Below are positions 56,067 through 64,000 of a stretch of DNA of 64,000 bases, one piece after another. The notes under the pieces were generated by a model. That model was not told where the DNA came from and did not search any database. It saw only the letters and a program-made list of their open reading frames with translations. The stretch's first letter is position 1. Every line of letters begins with the position of its first letter. The translations under genes and the position numbers were made by a program. The DNA lies in contig CAVPKH010000004.1 in NCBI GenBank assembly GCA_963705635.1, forward strand, positions 186,001-250,000, read 5' to 3'. Origin of the DNA: VRUE01 sp963705635. Lineage in GTDB: Bacteria; Actinomycetota; Thermoleophilia; Solirubrobacterales; 70-9.

Positions 56067-56932
56067 GGAGTCACCATGGTTCCGATGCCGGCGTCGGTGA
56101 AGAGCTCGAGCAGCAGCGAGTGCGGCTTGCGGCCGTCGATGATGTGCGCCGACTGGGCGCCGCCGCGGATTGCGTCGACGCAGGCGCCGAGCTTCGGCCG
56201 CATGCCGCCGTCGATCGCCGGCAGCCGCTCCTCGACCTCCTCGACCGTGGCGCGGGAGATCAGCGAGTTCTCGTCGGCGGCGTCGGCGCGCCAGCCCTCG
56301 ACGTCGGTGAGGAAGATCGCCTTGTGGGCGCCGAGCGCCGCGGCGACCTTGCCCGCGGCCTCGTCGGCGTTGACGTTGTAGGACTGGCCGCCGCGGTCCG
56401 AGGCCGAGGAGGCGATCACGGGGATGTAGTCGACGGCGATGTGGTTGAGCACGTCGACGTCGACGCGCTCGATCTTGCCGACGAAACCGACCTGCTCGGC
56501 GTTGGCGACCGGCGTCACCTCGAACATCGCGCCATCCTCGCCGGAGAGCCCGACCGCTTGCTGGCCGTGGCGGTTGAGCCGCTGCACGATGTCGGAGTTG
56601 AGCTTGCCGAGCAGGACCATCTTCGCCACCTCGACCGTCTCCGCGTCGGAGACGCGCAGGCCCTCGTGGAAGCGCACCTCCATGCCGAGCCGGTCCATGT
56701 AGTCGGTGATCTCCGGGCCGCCACCGTGGACGACGATCGGGTTCATCCCCACGTACTTGAGCAGGACGACGTCGGTGGCGAAGGCCTCGCGCAGCTCCTC
56801 CTCGCGCATCGCCGCGCCGCCGTACTTGATCACCACGGTGCGGCCGTGGAACTCGCGGATGTAGGGCAGCGCCTCCATCAGCGTCTCGACGCTGACTCCG
56901 GCCGCCCGCGATTGCGGCGCCTGCTCGGTCAT
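56063..56932 (-). CDS. argB: Acetylglutamate kinase
   Basis: Phosphorylates N-acetylglutamate. 289 residues. VVIKYGGAAM glycine loop, VVHGGGPEITDYMDRLGM, GLRVSDAETVEVAKMVLLGKLN, VGLSGEDGAMF, and YNVNADEAAGKVAAALGAHKAIFLTDVEG. The N-terminal helix (TLMEALPYIREF) is present, which in other bacteria mediates hexamer formation and arginine feedback. A 30-base gap precedes it after argJ. Confidence 0.95.
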   Translation of the reverse strand: MTEQAPQSRAAGVSVETLMEALPYIREFHGRTVVIKYGGAAMREEELREAFATDVVLLKYVGMNPIVVHGGGPEITDYMDRLGMEVRFHEGLRVSDAETVEVAKMVLLGKLNSDIVQRLNRHGQQAVGLSGEDGAMFEVTPVANAEQVGFVGKIERVDVDVLNHIAVDYIPVIASSASDRGGQSYNVNADEAAGKVAAALGAHKAIFLTDVEGWRADAADENSLISRATVEEVEERLPAIDGGMRPKLGACVDAIRGGAQSAHIIDGRKPHSLLLELFTDAGIGTMVTP

Positions 56933-56963
56933 CGCTGCCCCCTTTCGTCGGTCATCTGATCAG

Positions 56964-58157
56964 TCACGTTGTGTACTCGGCGTTGATCCGCACGTACTCG
57001 TAGCCGAGGTCGGAGAACCAGACGTGGGCGGAATGCTCGCCGCGGTCGAGCCGCAGCCCGATCTCGGCCTCCGGGATGTCCTCGGCAAGCTCGGCATTGT
57101 CGATGTTCTCGGCACCGATCTCCTCCAGGTCCTCGCCGGCCAGCGCCATGCCGGCGGCCTGGGCGATCCGGCCCCAGTTGGGGTCGCGGCCGAAGAGCGC
57201 CGTCTTGACCAGGGGCGAGTTGGCGATCGCGCGGGAGACCCGCTCGGCCTCGGCGGCCGAGGCGGCGCCGTCGACCTGCACCCGGCCGACCCGCGAGGAG
57301 CCCTCGCCGTCGGCGACGACCTCGATCGCCAGCTGCAGCAGGACGGCCTCGAGCAGGCCGGGGGGCAGCGGCGCTCCAGCCGCACCGGTGGCCTGCAGCA
57401 GCACGGTGTCGTTGGTGCTCATCTGTCCGTCGACGGTGATCCGCTCGAAGGAGGCGTCGCTGGCGGCGCGCAGAGCCGCGTCGGGATCGTCGATGACCGC
57501 GTCGGTCTGGACGAAGCAGAGCATCGTCGCCATGTTCGGCTGGATCATCCCGCCGCCCTTGGCCTGGGCGGAGATCGTCACGCCACCGGCTCGCAGGGTG
57601 CAGCGCTTGGCCCAGCGGTCGGTGGTGAGGATCGCGTCGGAGAAAGTGATGCCACCCGTCTCCGACAGCGCTGCGGCGGCCTCGCCGATTCCGGTCAGGA
57701 CGGCCTCGATCGGCAGCGGCACGCCGATCACGCCGGTCTCGCCGACGGCGACGGTCTCGGGCCGCAGGCCCAGCTGGGCCGCCGCCTCGTCGCACATCGC
57801 CACCGCGTCGGCGTAGCCCTGCTCGCCGGTCTCGGCGTTGGCGTTGCCGGCGTTGACAACGGCAGCGCGGATCGAGCCCTGTTCGCAGCGCTTGCGGATC
57901 ACCCGCACGGGGGCCGCGGCCGAGGCGTTGCGGGTGAGCAGGACCGCCGAGGAAACCTCCTCGGCGTCGCAGACGATCAAGCCGATGTCGGTCTTGCCGC
58001 CGCCCTTGAGGCCGCAGTGAGCGCCGCCGGCTCGAAAGCCCGGCGCAAGCTGGGCGGGATCGAGCTCCTCCACTCCAGCGGGAGGGTCGACCCAGCGCGA
58101 CTTGAAGAAGCCGCCAACGGGCCTGCTCGGCTGCGCGTCCGCGGCCCGGGCGCTCAT
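56964..58157 (-). CDS. argJ: Ornithine acetyltransferase / N-acetylglutamate synthase (bifunctional ArgJ)
   Basis: Recycles the acetyl group between acetylornithine and glutamate. 397 residues from ATG 58157, which overlaps the argC stop (ATGA). The autocleavage site is seen in AKGGGMIQPNMATMLCF, where the Thr becomes the N-terminal nucleophile of the beta chain. Also GLKGGGKTDIGLIVCD, VNAGNANAETG, GVIGVPLPIE and SFERITVDGQMSTNDTVL. Mono- versus bifunctional cannot be told with certainty. Confidence 0.95.
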   Translation of the reverse strand: MSARAADAQPSRPVGGFFKSRWVDPPAGVEELDPAQLAPGFRAGGAHCGLKGGGKTDIGLIVCDAEEVSSAVLLTRNASAAAPVRVIRKRCEQGSIRAAVVNAGNANAETGEQGYADAVAMCDEAAAQLGLRPETVAVGETGVIGVPLPIEAVLTGIGEAAAALSETGGITFSDAILTTDRWAKRCTLRAGGVTISAQAKGGGMIQPNMATMLCFVQTDAVIDDPDAALRAASDASFERITVDGQMSTNDTVLLQATGAAGAPLPPGLLEAVLLQLAIEVVADGEGSSRVGRVQVDGAASAAEAERVSRAIANSPLVKTALFGRDPNWGRIAQAAGMALAGEDLEEIGAENIDNAELAEDIPEAEIGLRLDRGEHSAHVWFSDLGYEYVRINAEYTT

Positions 58158-59185
58158 CTCAACCCCATCGCCTCGTCGAGGCCGAGCATCAGGTTGAGGT
58201 TCTGCACGCCCTGGCCGGAAGCGCCCTTCCAGAGGTTGTCGATCGCCGAGAAGGCCAGCACTCTCCCCCGCTCCTCGACCGTGACGTAGACGTGGCACTC
58301 GTTGCTGTCGCGCACGTCGCGCAGCCCGGGCGGGCCGTCGACGACGCGGACGAAGGGCTCGTCGGCGTAACGCTCACGGTAGAGCGCCTGCACCGCGTCC
58401 TTGGAGATCGGCTCGCTCGTCTGGGCGTAACAGCTGGTCAGCTCGCCCTGGTCGAGCGGCAGCAGGTGCGGCACGAAGGTGACCGGGGCCGGGCTGCCCA
58501 GCGCCGCCAGCGCCTGCTCGATCTCGGGCCGGTGGCGGTGTCCCTCGGTCTTGTAGGCGAAGGCGTTCTCGTCCATCGAGACGTAGTGCATTGCGTCGCC
58601 ACCGCCGCGGCCGGCGCCGGAGACGCCCTGCTTGGCGTCGATGACGACGTCGGCGAGCAGGCCCTTTTCGGCCAGCGGCGCCAGCGCCAGCACGCTCGCG
58701 GTCGGGTAGCAGCCCGGGGTCGCCACCAGCTTCGCCCCGCGCAGCTCGTCGCGGTAGATCTCGGTCAGCCCGTAGACGCCCTCGCCGAAGAGCTCGGGCG
58801 CGCCATGGTCGCCGTACCAGCGCTCGTAGGTGGGCAGATCGCACAGGCGGAAGTCGGCGGAGAGATCGACGACCAGGATGCCCTTGCCGCGGAGGGCCGC
58901 AACGGTCGGCGCCGCGGCGCCGTGCGGGTAGGCGACGATCGCCGCGTCGATTCCCTCGACCCGGTCGAGGTCGAGCTCGGTCAGCTCCAGCGGCACCCGG
59001 TAGCGCGGGTAGAGGCTGTCGAGCCGGGTGCCGGCATCGCTGCGCGAGGTGACCGCGACCAGCTCCAGCTTCGGGTGGCGCCAGACGATCTGGGCGGCCA
59101 GGGCGCCGGTGAAACCGGAAGCGCCGGCGACGAGGACCCGCGCGGCGGGATCGCCATCGAGCGGCTGTGCCGTCAACTCAGCCAC
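58154..59185 (-). CDS. argC: N-acetyl-gamma-glutamyl-phosphate reductase
   Basis: NADPH-dependent reductase of arginine synthesis. 343 residues. ARVLVAGASGFTGALAAQIVWRHP nucleotide loop, VVDLSADFRL, YGLTEIYRDELRGAKLVATPGCYPTASVLALAPL with the catalytic Cys, and KQGVSGAGRGGGDAMHYVSMDENAFAYKTEGHRHRPEIEQ. Its start lies within the last codons of pheT (8-base overlap), joining the arg genes to pheST. Confidence 0.95.
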   Translation of the reverse strand: MAELTAQPLDGDPAARVLVAGASGFTGALAAQIVWRHPKLELVAVTSRSDAGTRLDSLYPRYRVPLELTELDLDRVEGIDAAIVAYPHGAAAPTVAALRGKGILVVDLSADFRLCDLPTYERWYGDHGAPELFGEGVYGLTEIYRDELRGAKLVATPGCYPTASVLALAPLAEKGLLADVVIDAKQGVSGAGRGGGDAMHYVSMDENAFAYKTEGHRHRPEIEQALAALGSPAPVTFVPHLLPLDQGELTSCYAQTSEPISKDAVQALYRERYADEPFVRVVDGPPGLRDVRDSNECHVYVTVEERGRVLAFSAIDNLWKGASGQGVQNLNLMLGLDEAMGLR

Positions 59186-61676
59186 GGAGCGACCCCCCGA
59201 TCCCGGTCAGCGCGGCCTCGATTGCGGCCCGCCGTGCGACGACCTCTTCGTCGGTGAGGGTGCGGTCGGCGGCGCGGAACTCGAGCCGCAGGGCGAGGCT
59301 CTTCTTGCCCTCGCCGAGCTGCTCGCCCTCGTAGAGGTCGAAGACGTCGGCGGCGTGCAGCAGCTCGCCGCCCGCGGTCAGGACGGTCTCGCGTAGCCGC
59401 GCGGCCGCGACCTCAGCTGGCACGACGACCGCAAGGTCTTGGTAGACGCCCGGGAAAGTCGTCACGTCCTCGAAGACCTCGTCGCCCGCCGGCGACGCGG
59501 CGACGAGCGCCGCCAGGTCGACTTCGAACGCGACCGCGGCCTCGAGGTCCCAGTCCCGGCAGACGAGCGGGTGCAGCTCGCCGATCCAGCCCGCGGGCCG
59601 GCCGGCGATGTCGACCCGGGCCGAGCGGCCGGGATGCAGGAACGGCTGCTCGGCGGGCTCAGCCGAGAGCTCGACGCCGAGCTGGCCGGCCAGTCCTTCC
59701 AGCCTGCCCTTGAGCGCGAAGAAGTCGGCAGCGTCGCCGCCACCGCGCCAGGACTTGGCCACCAGGGGACCGACCGCGATCGAGCCGATCCGGTGCGGCT
59801 CGCGATCCGGCGCGGGCCGCTCCCCGGGAAAGTCGCCGGCGAGAGCGTCGAAACCGCCTTTCTCGATGTCATCGACGGGTTTTGGCGGTTTCGCCCCGGT
59901 GCCGGCGGGCAGATAAACGCGCCCGGACTCGAAGAGGGCGATGCGGTCGGCGCTGCGGGCGAGGTTGCTCTGGGCGATGTCGAGCAGCGAGCCGAGCAGG
60001 GTCGTCCGCATCACCGACTGGTCCTCGGAGAGGGGGTTGGAGAGCACGACGCCGTTTGCCCGAGGGTCGTCCGCCGCGATCCGCAGCCGCCCGGGCTCGC
60101 CCGGGTCGGTGAAGCTCCAGCCGACGACTTCGTCGAAGCCGAGGTCGCGCATCGCGTCCTCGGCGCGGCGGCGCAGGCGCTGCTCGCGGCTGAGCCCGCC
60201 GACCCGCCCGGCGACCGCCGGCAGCGTGCTCGGCAGGTGCTGGTCGAGGCCGTGAACGCGCCCGACCTCCTCGATCAGGTCGACCTCGCGGGTGACGTCG
60301 TGGTGGCGATCGGGCGGAACCGTGACCTCGAGGTCCGCGCCCGCGATCCCGACCTCAAACCCAAGCCGCTCCAGGTAATCGACCTGGTCGGCCTGGGCGA
60401 TCGGCATCCCCAGCAGGCCCTCGACCCGCTCGCCGCGCAGGGTCAGCCGCCGCGGCTCGGGGATCTCGGCGGCGACGTCGATCGTCCCCGGCACCAGCCT
60501 GGCGCCGCAGAGCTCGACCATCAGCCGCGAGGCAATCCGCTGCGCCCGCAGGCAGAGCTCGGGGTGCAGCTGCTTCTCGAAGCGCGAGGAGGCCTCGGAG
60601 CGCAGGCCGAGCAGGCGCGAGGTGCGCAGGATGTTGGTCCCGCTCCAGGTCGCGACCTCGAGCAAGACCCTTGTCGTCGCCTCGGAGACCTCGGAGGCCT
60701 GCCCACCCATGATCCCGGCGATCCCCGAAGGCCCGTTGCGGTCGCAGACCAGCACGGTCTCGGCGTCGAAGCTGCGCTCGACGCCGTCGAGCGTCGTCAT
60801 CCTCTCGCCGTCGCTTGCAGCCCGCACGGTCAGCGCCCCGTCCGGCACCTTGTCGAGGTCGAAAGCGTGCAGCGGCTGGGCGGTGAGCAGCATCACGTAG
60901 TTGGTGATGTCGACGACGTTGTTGATCGGCCGCTGCCCGGCGGCGGTCAGCCGCGCCTGCAGCCAGGCCGGCGAGGGCGCGATCGTCACCTCGGTGAAAG
61001 CGCGGGCGGTGAAGCGCGGGCAGAGGTCCGGCACCTCGACCGCGAGCGAGGCGTAGTCGCCGACCTCGCCCTCGCCCTCGGCAGCCGCGTCCTCGGCCCA
61101 CGGCTCGGGCGCCAGCGGCGCGGCGCTGATCGCGTGCACCTCGCGGGCGACGCCGTAGACGCCGAAGCAGTCGACCCGGTTCGGCGTCAGCTCCAGCTCC
61201 AGCACCGGCTCGGCGATCGGCAGCACCTCGCTGAGCGGCGTGCCGGGGCGCAGGCCGTCATCCTCGAGCACGAGGATGCCGGGCGGCCCCTCGCCCAGCT
61301 CGAGCTCGGCGGCGGCGCAGATCATCCCCAGCGACTCGACCCCACGCAGCTTCGCCTTGCCGATCTGGTGACCGCCGGGCAGCGTCGCCCCCGGCAGCGC
61401 CACCGGCACGGTCTGACCGGCCGCGACGTTGGCGGCGCCGCAGACGATCGTGCGCTCGCCGTCGCCGGTGTCGACGGCGCAGACGCGCAGGCGGTCGGCG
61501 TTGGGGTGCGGCTCGGCGCTCAGCACCCTGCCGACGACGAAGCCCTCGGCCGAGGGCGGGCCGACCGCGCCGACCCGCTCGACCTCGGTGCCGGTCATCG
61601 CCAGCCGCTCAGCCAGCTCGGCGGGCTCGACCCCCGGGTCGCAGTACTCGCGCAGCCACGAGTAGGGCACCCTCAC
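59178..61676 (-). CDS. pheT: Phenylalanyl-tRNA synthetase beta subunit
   Basis: 832 residues, GTG start overlapping the pheS stop (GTGA). N-terminal tRNA-binding OB domain (EGFVVGRVLSAEPHPNADRLRVCAVDTG), B3/B4 domain (CPRFTARAFTEVTIAPSPAWLQARLTAAGQRPINNVVDITNYVML) and catalytic-like core (FTDPGEPGRLRIAADDPRANGVVLSNPLSEDQSVMRTTLL). The ferredoxin-fold anticodon-binding domain is at the C-terminus (FPGVYQDLAVVVPAEV). Complete. Confidence 0.96.
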   Translation of the reverse strand: MRVPYSWLREYCDPGVEPAELAERLAMTGTEVERVGAVGPPSAEGFVVGRVLSAEPHPNADRLRVCAVDTGDGERTIVCGAANVAAGQTVPVALPGATLPGGHQIGKAKLRGVESLGMICAAAELELGEGPPGILVLEDDGLRPGTPLSEVLPIAEPVLELELTPNRVDCFGVYGVAREVHAISAAPLAPEPWAEDAAAEGEGEVGDYASLAVEVPDLCPRFTARAFTEVTIAPSPAWLQARLTAAGQRPINNVVDITNYVMLLTAQPLHAFDLDKVPDGALTVRAASDGERMTTLDGVERSFDAETVLVCDRNGPSGIAGIMGGQASEVSEATTRVLLEVATWSGTNILRTSRLLGLRSEASSRFEKQLHPELCLRAQRIASRLMVELCGARLVPGTIDVAAEIPEPRRLTLRGERVEGLLGMPIAQADQVDYLERLGFEVGIAGADLEVTVPPDRHHDVTREVDLIEEVGRVHGLDQHLPSTLPAVAGRVGGLSREQRLRRRAEDAMRDLGFDEVVGWSFTDPGEPGRLRIAADDPRANGVVLSNPLSEDQSVMRTTLLGSLLDIAQSNLARSADRIALFESGRVYLPAGTGAKPPKPVDDIEKGGFDALAGDFPGERPAPDREPHRIGSIAVGPLVAKSWRGGGDAADFFALKGRLEGLAGQLGVELSAEPAEQPFLHPGRSARVDIAGRPAGWIGELHPLVCRDWDLEAAVAFEVDLAALVAASPAGDEVFEDVTTFPGVYQDLAVVVPAEVAAARLRETVLTAGGELLHAADVFDLYEGEQLGEGKKSLALRLEFRAADRTLTDEEVVARRAAIEAALTGIGGSLRG

Positions 61677-62740
61677 GAGAACTGCCCCAGGACCCGCACG
61701 TCGTTGTCGAAGAAGCGCCGCAGGTCGGGCACGCCGTGGCGCAGCATCGCGATCCGCTCGACCCCCATGCCGAAGGCAAAGCCCTGGACGCCCTCGGGGT
61801 CGTAGCCGTTTGACTCGACGAAGCCGAGCACGTTGGGGTCGACCATGCCGGCGCCGCCGACCTCGATCCAGCCGATCCCCTTGCAGAGGTTGCAGCGGCC
61901 ACCGTCGCTCAGCGTGCCGGTCCCCTCGCACTGGAAGCAGGAGACGTCGAACTCGACGCTGGGCTCGGTGAAGGGGAAGAAGTGCGGCCGCATCCGCGCC
62001 TTGCGGGCGCCGCCGAAGATCGCCCGCAGCATCTCGTCGAGCGTGCCCTGCAGGTCGGCAAGGGTGATCCCCTCGCCGATCGCCAGCCCCTCGACCTGGT
62101 GGAACATCGGGCTGTGGGTGGCGTCGGAGTCGCGCCGGTAGACCTTGCCGGGGGCGATCATGAAGATCGGCGGCGGCTGGGCCTCCATGCTGCGGATCTG
62201 CACCGGCGACGTATGCGTGCGCAGCAGAACCTCGGGGTCGGACTGCACGTAGAAGGTGTCCTGCAGCATCCGCGCCGGGTGGCCCGGCGGGTGGTTGAGC
62301 GCGGTGAAGTTGTAGTAGTCGTGCTCGACCTCGGGGCCCTCCATCACCCTGTAGCCGAGGCCGACCATGACGTCCTCGATCTGGCGCGTGGTGCGGGTGA
62401 TCAGGTGGGCGTGGCCGACCGGGCGCGGCGGGGCGCCGGGCAGGGTGACGTCGATCCGGTCACCGGCAAGCCGCGACTCCAGCTCGCCCGCGTCAAGCAC
62501 GCCAGCGCGCGACTCGAGCAGCTGCTCCAGCCCCTTGCGGGCCTGGTTGGCGCCGGAGCCGACCTTGCCCCGTTCCTCCGCCGGCAACTCGGCGATCCCG
62601 CGCAGGATCGTCGTCAGCTCCGCCTTGCGGCCGAGGTAGCGGACCCGCAGCTCCTCCAGCTCGGCGGTACCGGCCGCGGCCTCGATCGCCGCGGCAGCCT
62701 CGACCCTGATCTGCTCGATCCGCTCTAGACCCTCAGGCAT
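61673..62740 (-). CDS. pheS: Phenylalanyl-tRNA synthetase alpha subunit
   Basis: 355 residues from ATG 62740; overlaps the upstream methyltransferase stop by 8 bases. Coiled coil at the N-terminus, class II motif 1 (HLITRTTRQIEDVMVGLGY), motif 2 (GKVYRRDSDATHSPMFHQVEGLAI), and motif 3 (GFAFGMGVERIAMLRHGV). A C-x2-C pair occurs twice (CFQCEGTG and CNLCKGIGW), as in many bacterial PheS. Confidence 0.96.
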   Translation of the reverse strand: MPEGLERIEQIRVEAAAAIEAAAGTAELEELRVRYLGRKAELTTILRGIAELPAEERGKVGSGANQARKGLEQLLESRAGVLDAGELESRLAGDRIDVTLPGAPPRPVGHAHLITRTTRQIEDVMVGLGYRVMEGPEVEHDYYNFTALNHPPGHPARMLQDTFYVQSDPEVLLRTHTSPVQIRSMEAQPPPIFMIAPGKVYRRDSDATHSPMFHQVEGLAIGEGITLADLQGTLDEMLRAIFGGARKARMRPHFFPFTEPSVEFDVSCFQCEGTGTLSDGGRCNLCKGIGWIEVGGAGMVDPNVLGFVESNGYDPEGVQGFAFGMGVERIAMLRHGVPDLRRFFDNDVRVLGQFS

Positions 62741-63452
62741 CTGAACCAGCCTCCGGCATGGCGAGCGACGATATCCGCTCGCAGGCGATCGCAGCCACGG
62801 CGGCGACGTTGAGCGACTCGGCGCCACCGGGCCGCAGCGGGATCGTCACCGTCGCCTCGCACTGCCCAAGCACCCGATCCGGCAGCCCCTCGCGCTCCGC
62901 CCCGAGGCAGAGCGTCGCCGCGCCCGCCAGCCTCGCCGGGCCCTCGCCCCCGTGGGCGAGGAGCGCGGCCCGCGGCGCCGGCGTCTCACCGACGTCGGCC
63001 CGGGCAACGGGCTGGCCGAAGATCGAGCCCATGCTCGCCCGCACCGCCTTCGGCGAAAAGGGGTCGGCGCAGCCGGGGCCAAGCACGACGGTGCCGTCGA
63101 GCAGGGCGTGGGCGGTGCGCACGATCGTGCCGACGTTGCCGGGGTCACCGACGCCGTGCAGGTAAAGGCAGGGCGAGCCTCCCGGCTCGGCCCAGCGCTG
63201 CGGCCAGACGGCGATCGCGCGCGTCCCCGAGCCAAGGTTCGAAACTTCAGCCAGGAGCTCGGGCTCCACCTCCTCGCCGCCCAGATCACTGCCGGCGGCG
63301 GTGAGCAGGAAGCGTGGCTCAGCGCCGGCCGCGAGACCCGCCTCGACCAGGTCCTCACCCTCGGTGACGAAGGCGCCCTCGCGCTCGCGCTGCTTGCGCT
63401 CGCGCAGCTTGCGAACCAGCTTCAGCTTCTCGTTTTGGGGGCTTTCGATCAT
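62733..63452 (-). CDS. SPOUT-family RNA 2-O-methyltransferase (TrmH/SpoU type)
   Basis: 239 residues from ATG 63452. N-terminal substrate-binding domain (ESPQNEKLKLVRKLRERKQREREGAFVTEGEDLV), then the knotted SAM-binding domain with motif 1 GVGDPGNVGTIVRTAHALL, motif 2 CLGAEREGLPDRVL and motif 3 IPLRPGGAESLNVAAVAAIACE. Such genes upstream of pheS are frequent and the substrate (23S rRNA or tRNA) is undefined. First gene of the operon after the rplT terminator. Confidence 0.92.
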   Translation of the reverse strand: MIESPQNEKLKLVRKLRERKQREREGAFVTEGEDLVEAGLAAGAEPRFLLTAAGSDLGGEEVEPELLAEVSNLGSGTRAIAVWPQRWAEPGGSPCLYLHGVGDPGNVGTIVRTAHALLDGTVVLGPGCADPFSPKAVRASMGSIFGQPVARADVGETPAPRAALLAHGGEGPARLAGAATLCLGAEREGLPDRVLGQCEATVTIPLRPGGAESLNVAAVAAIACERISSLAMPEAGSDA

Positions 63453-63504
63453 CTGGTTGCGGTCCTGGTGTTTGTTCGGTTCGGCCTTTTCTTCTCCTGG
63501 AACG

Positions 63505-63531
63505 AAAAAGCGGGCCGTGAAGACGGCCCGC
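63505..63531 (-). terminator. Intrinsic terminator after rplT
   Basis: On the minus strand a perfect 9 bp stem GCGGGCCGT/ACGGCCCGC with loop CTTC is followed by five T. It separates the ribosomal protein genes from the methyltransferase-pheST-arg operon, possibly with read-through. Confidence 0.85.
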
Positions 63532-63558
63532 CCGGGAAGTGGAGTATCTGAGTGCGGC

Positions 63559-63918
63559 TTAGGCGGCCGCACCCTCCCGGGCTAGCTCCACAAATCGGCG
63601 GAACGCCTCGCGGTCGTTGACCGCGATGTCGGCGAGCATCTTGCGGTTCACCTCGACCCCGGCCTCACCGAGGCCGTGGATCAGCTGCGAGTAGCTCATG
63701 CCCTCGAGCCGCGCGGCGGCGTTGATCCGGGTGATCCAGAGCCGGCGAAAGTCACGCTTGCGATTGCGCCGGTCGCGGTAGGCGTACATCCCCGACCGCT
63801 GCACCTGCTCTTTGGCGAAGCGGTAAGACGAGTGCTTGCGCCCGAAATAGCCTTTCGCTTCTTTCAGTACTTTGCGGCGCTTCTTGCGCGCGTTGACTGA
63901 CCGTTTGACCCGGCTCAC
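63559..63918 (-). CDS. rplT: 50S ribosomal protein L20
   Basis: 119 residues of the usual size: SRVKRSVNARKKRRKVLKEAKGYFGRKHSSYRFAKEQVQRSGMYAYRDRRNRKRDFRRLWITRINAA, then MSYSQLIHGLGEAGVEVNRKMLADIAVNDREAF. The GTG start overlaps the rpmI stop (GTGA). In many bacteria L20 represses this operon; no pseudoknot was looked for because infC is outside the window. Confidence 0.97.
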   Translation of the reverse strand: MSRVKRSVNARKKRRKVLKEAKGYFGRKHSSYRFAKEQVQRSGMYAYRDRRNRKRDFRRLWITRINAAARLEGMSYSQLIHGLGEAGVEVNRKMLADIAVNDREAFRRFVELAREGAAA

Positions 63919-64000
63919 TTGCCGCCTCCGAGCAGGTGCCGCACCGTCTTCACGTCGGACGGGGCAATCTCGACCGGCCGCGCCATCCGCCGCTTGCGCT
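63915..64000 (-). CDS. rpmI: 50S ribosomal protein L35, C-terminal end
   Basis: Only the last 27 codons and the stop are inside the window: KRRMARPVEIAPSDVKTVRHLLGGGK, which matches the L35 C-terminus, in the expected place just before rplT. The rest lies beyond base 64000. Confidence 0.85.
   Translation of the reverse strand, partial: RKRRMARPVEIAPSDVKTVRHLLGGGK

Noticed and set aside
59439..61805. A 788-codon plus-strand ORF opposite pheT
   Set aside because: Same reason: shadow of pheT with biased composition and no domain signature.

Overview
The window is a GC-rich, gene-dense bacterial chromosome segment with very few non-coding bases and many 1-8 nt start/stop overlaps. It has frequent GTG and a few TTG or CTG starts. 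Its genes point to a menaquinone-using Gram-positive actinobacterium: a complete men set, GatCAB amidotransferase, an Rpf-like cell-wall hydrolase, type II NADH dehydrogenase and no outer-membrane genes. The mix (sqdB, argCJBD fused to pheST, many Thermoleophilia-like hypothetical proteins) makes me think of the class Thermoleophilia (Solirubrobacterales and relatives). That placement is inference; no rRNA is in the window to settle it.

Layout. 1-1.2 kb: start of serC, a DUF4282 membrane protein and a cupin. 1.2-1.7 kb: two copies of a highly structured ~145 bp repeat. 1.7-13.7 kb: menaquinone genes (menE, menB, menA, menC, menD, menF) interleaved with branched-chain amino acid genes (ilvC, ilvH, ilvB) and one acyltransferase; menE carries a one-base frameshift. 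13.9-21.5 kb: envelope and sugar genes (UDP-sulfoquinovose synthase, two ArnT/PMT-like membrane glycosyltransferases, a DUF2304-GT2 protein, two secreted proteins), then ndh. 22.8-25.3 kb: accessory island with an IS1595-type transposase and a small regulator operon. 25.5-28.7 kb: gatCAB. 28.8-35.1 kb: membrane proteins, a GMC oxidoreductase, folD and pcrA. 35.1-38.7 kb: an Rrf2/CymR-cysK-cysE sulfur operon split by a small decayed integrative element with hicAB. 38.8-42.5 kb: two LuxR-type regulators, gltX and an odd tRNA. 42.5-45.5 kb: nfo, the third structured repeat, an acyl-CoA dehydrogenase and a Cys-rich protein. 45.6-50.4 kb: dnaE and the Rpf-like hydrolase. 50.4-54.9 kb: argG, small proteins, a UbiB-type kinase and a TetR regulator with clear operators. 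54.9-63.5 kb: one long overlapping operon, SPOUT methyltransferase-pheS-pheT-argC-argJ-argB-argD. 63.5-64 kb: rplT and the end of rpmI.

The most interesting things are not single genes. First, a family of three ~145 bp elements (1208-1349, 1527-1674, 43484-43627) keeps the same three-stem fold and a nearly invariant ~30 nt core while the stems change sequence with compensation. Second, a 16 bp direct repeat (36790-36805 and 38338-38353) shows that an integrase remnant plus a three-gene hicA-hicB-orf module inserted exactly at the rrf2/cysK stop-start junction. Third, two further dispersed repeat pairs (11932/45511 and 13761/39475) occur in intergenic spaces.
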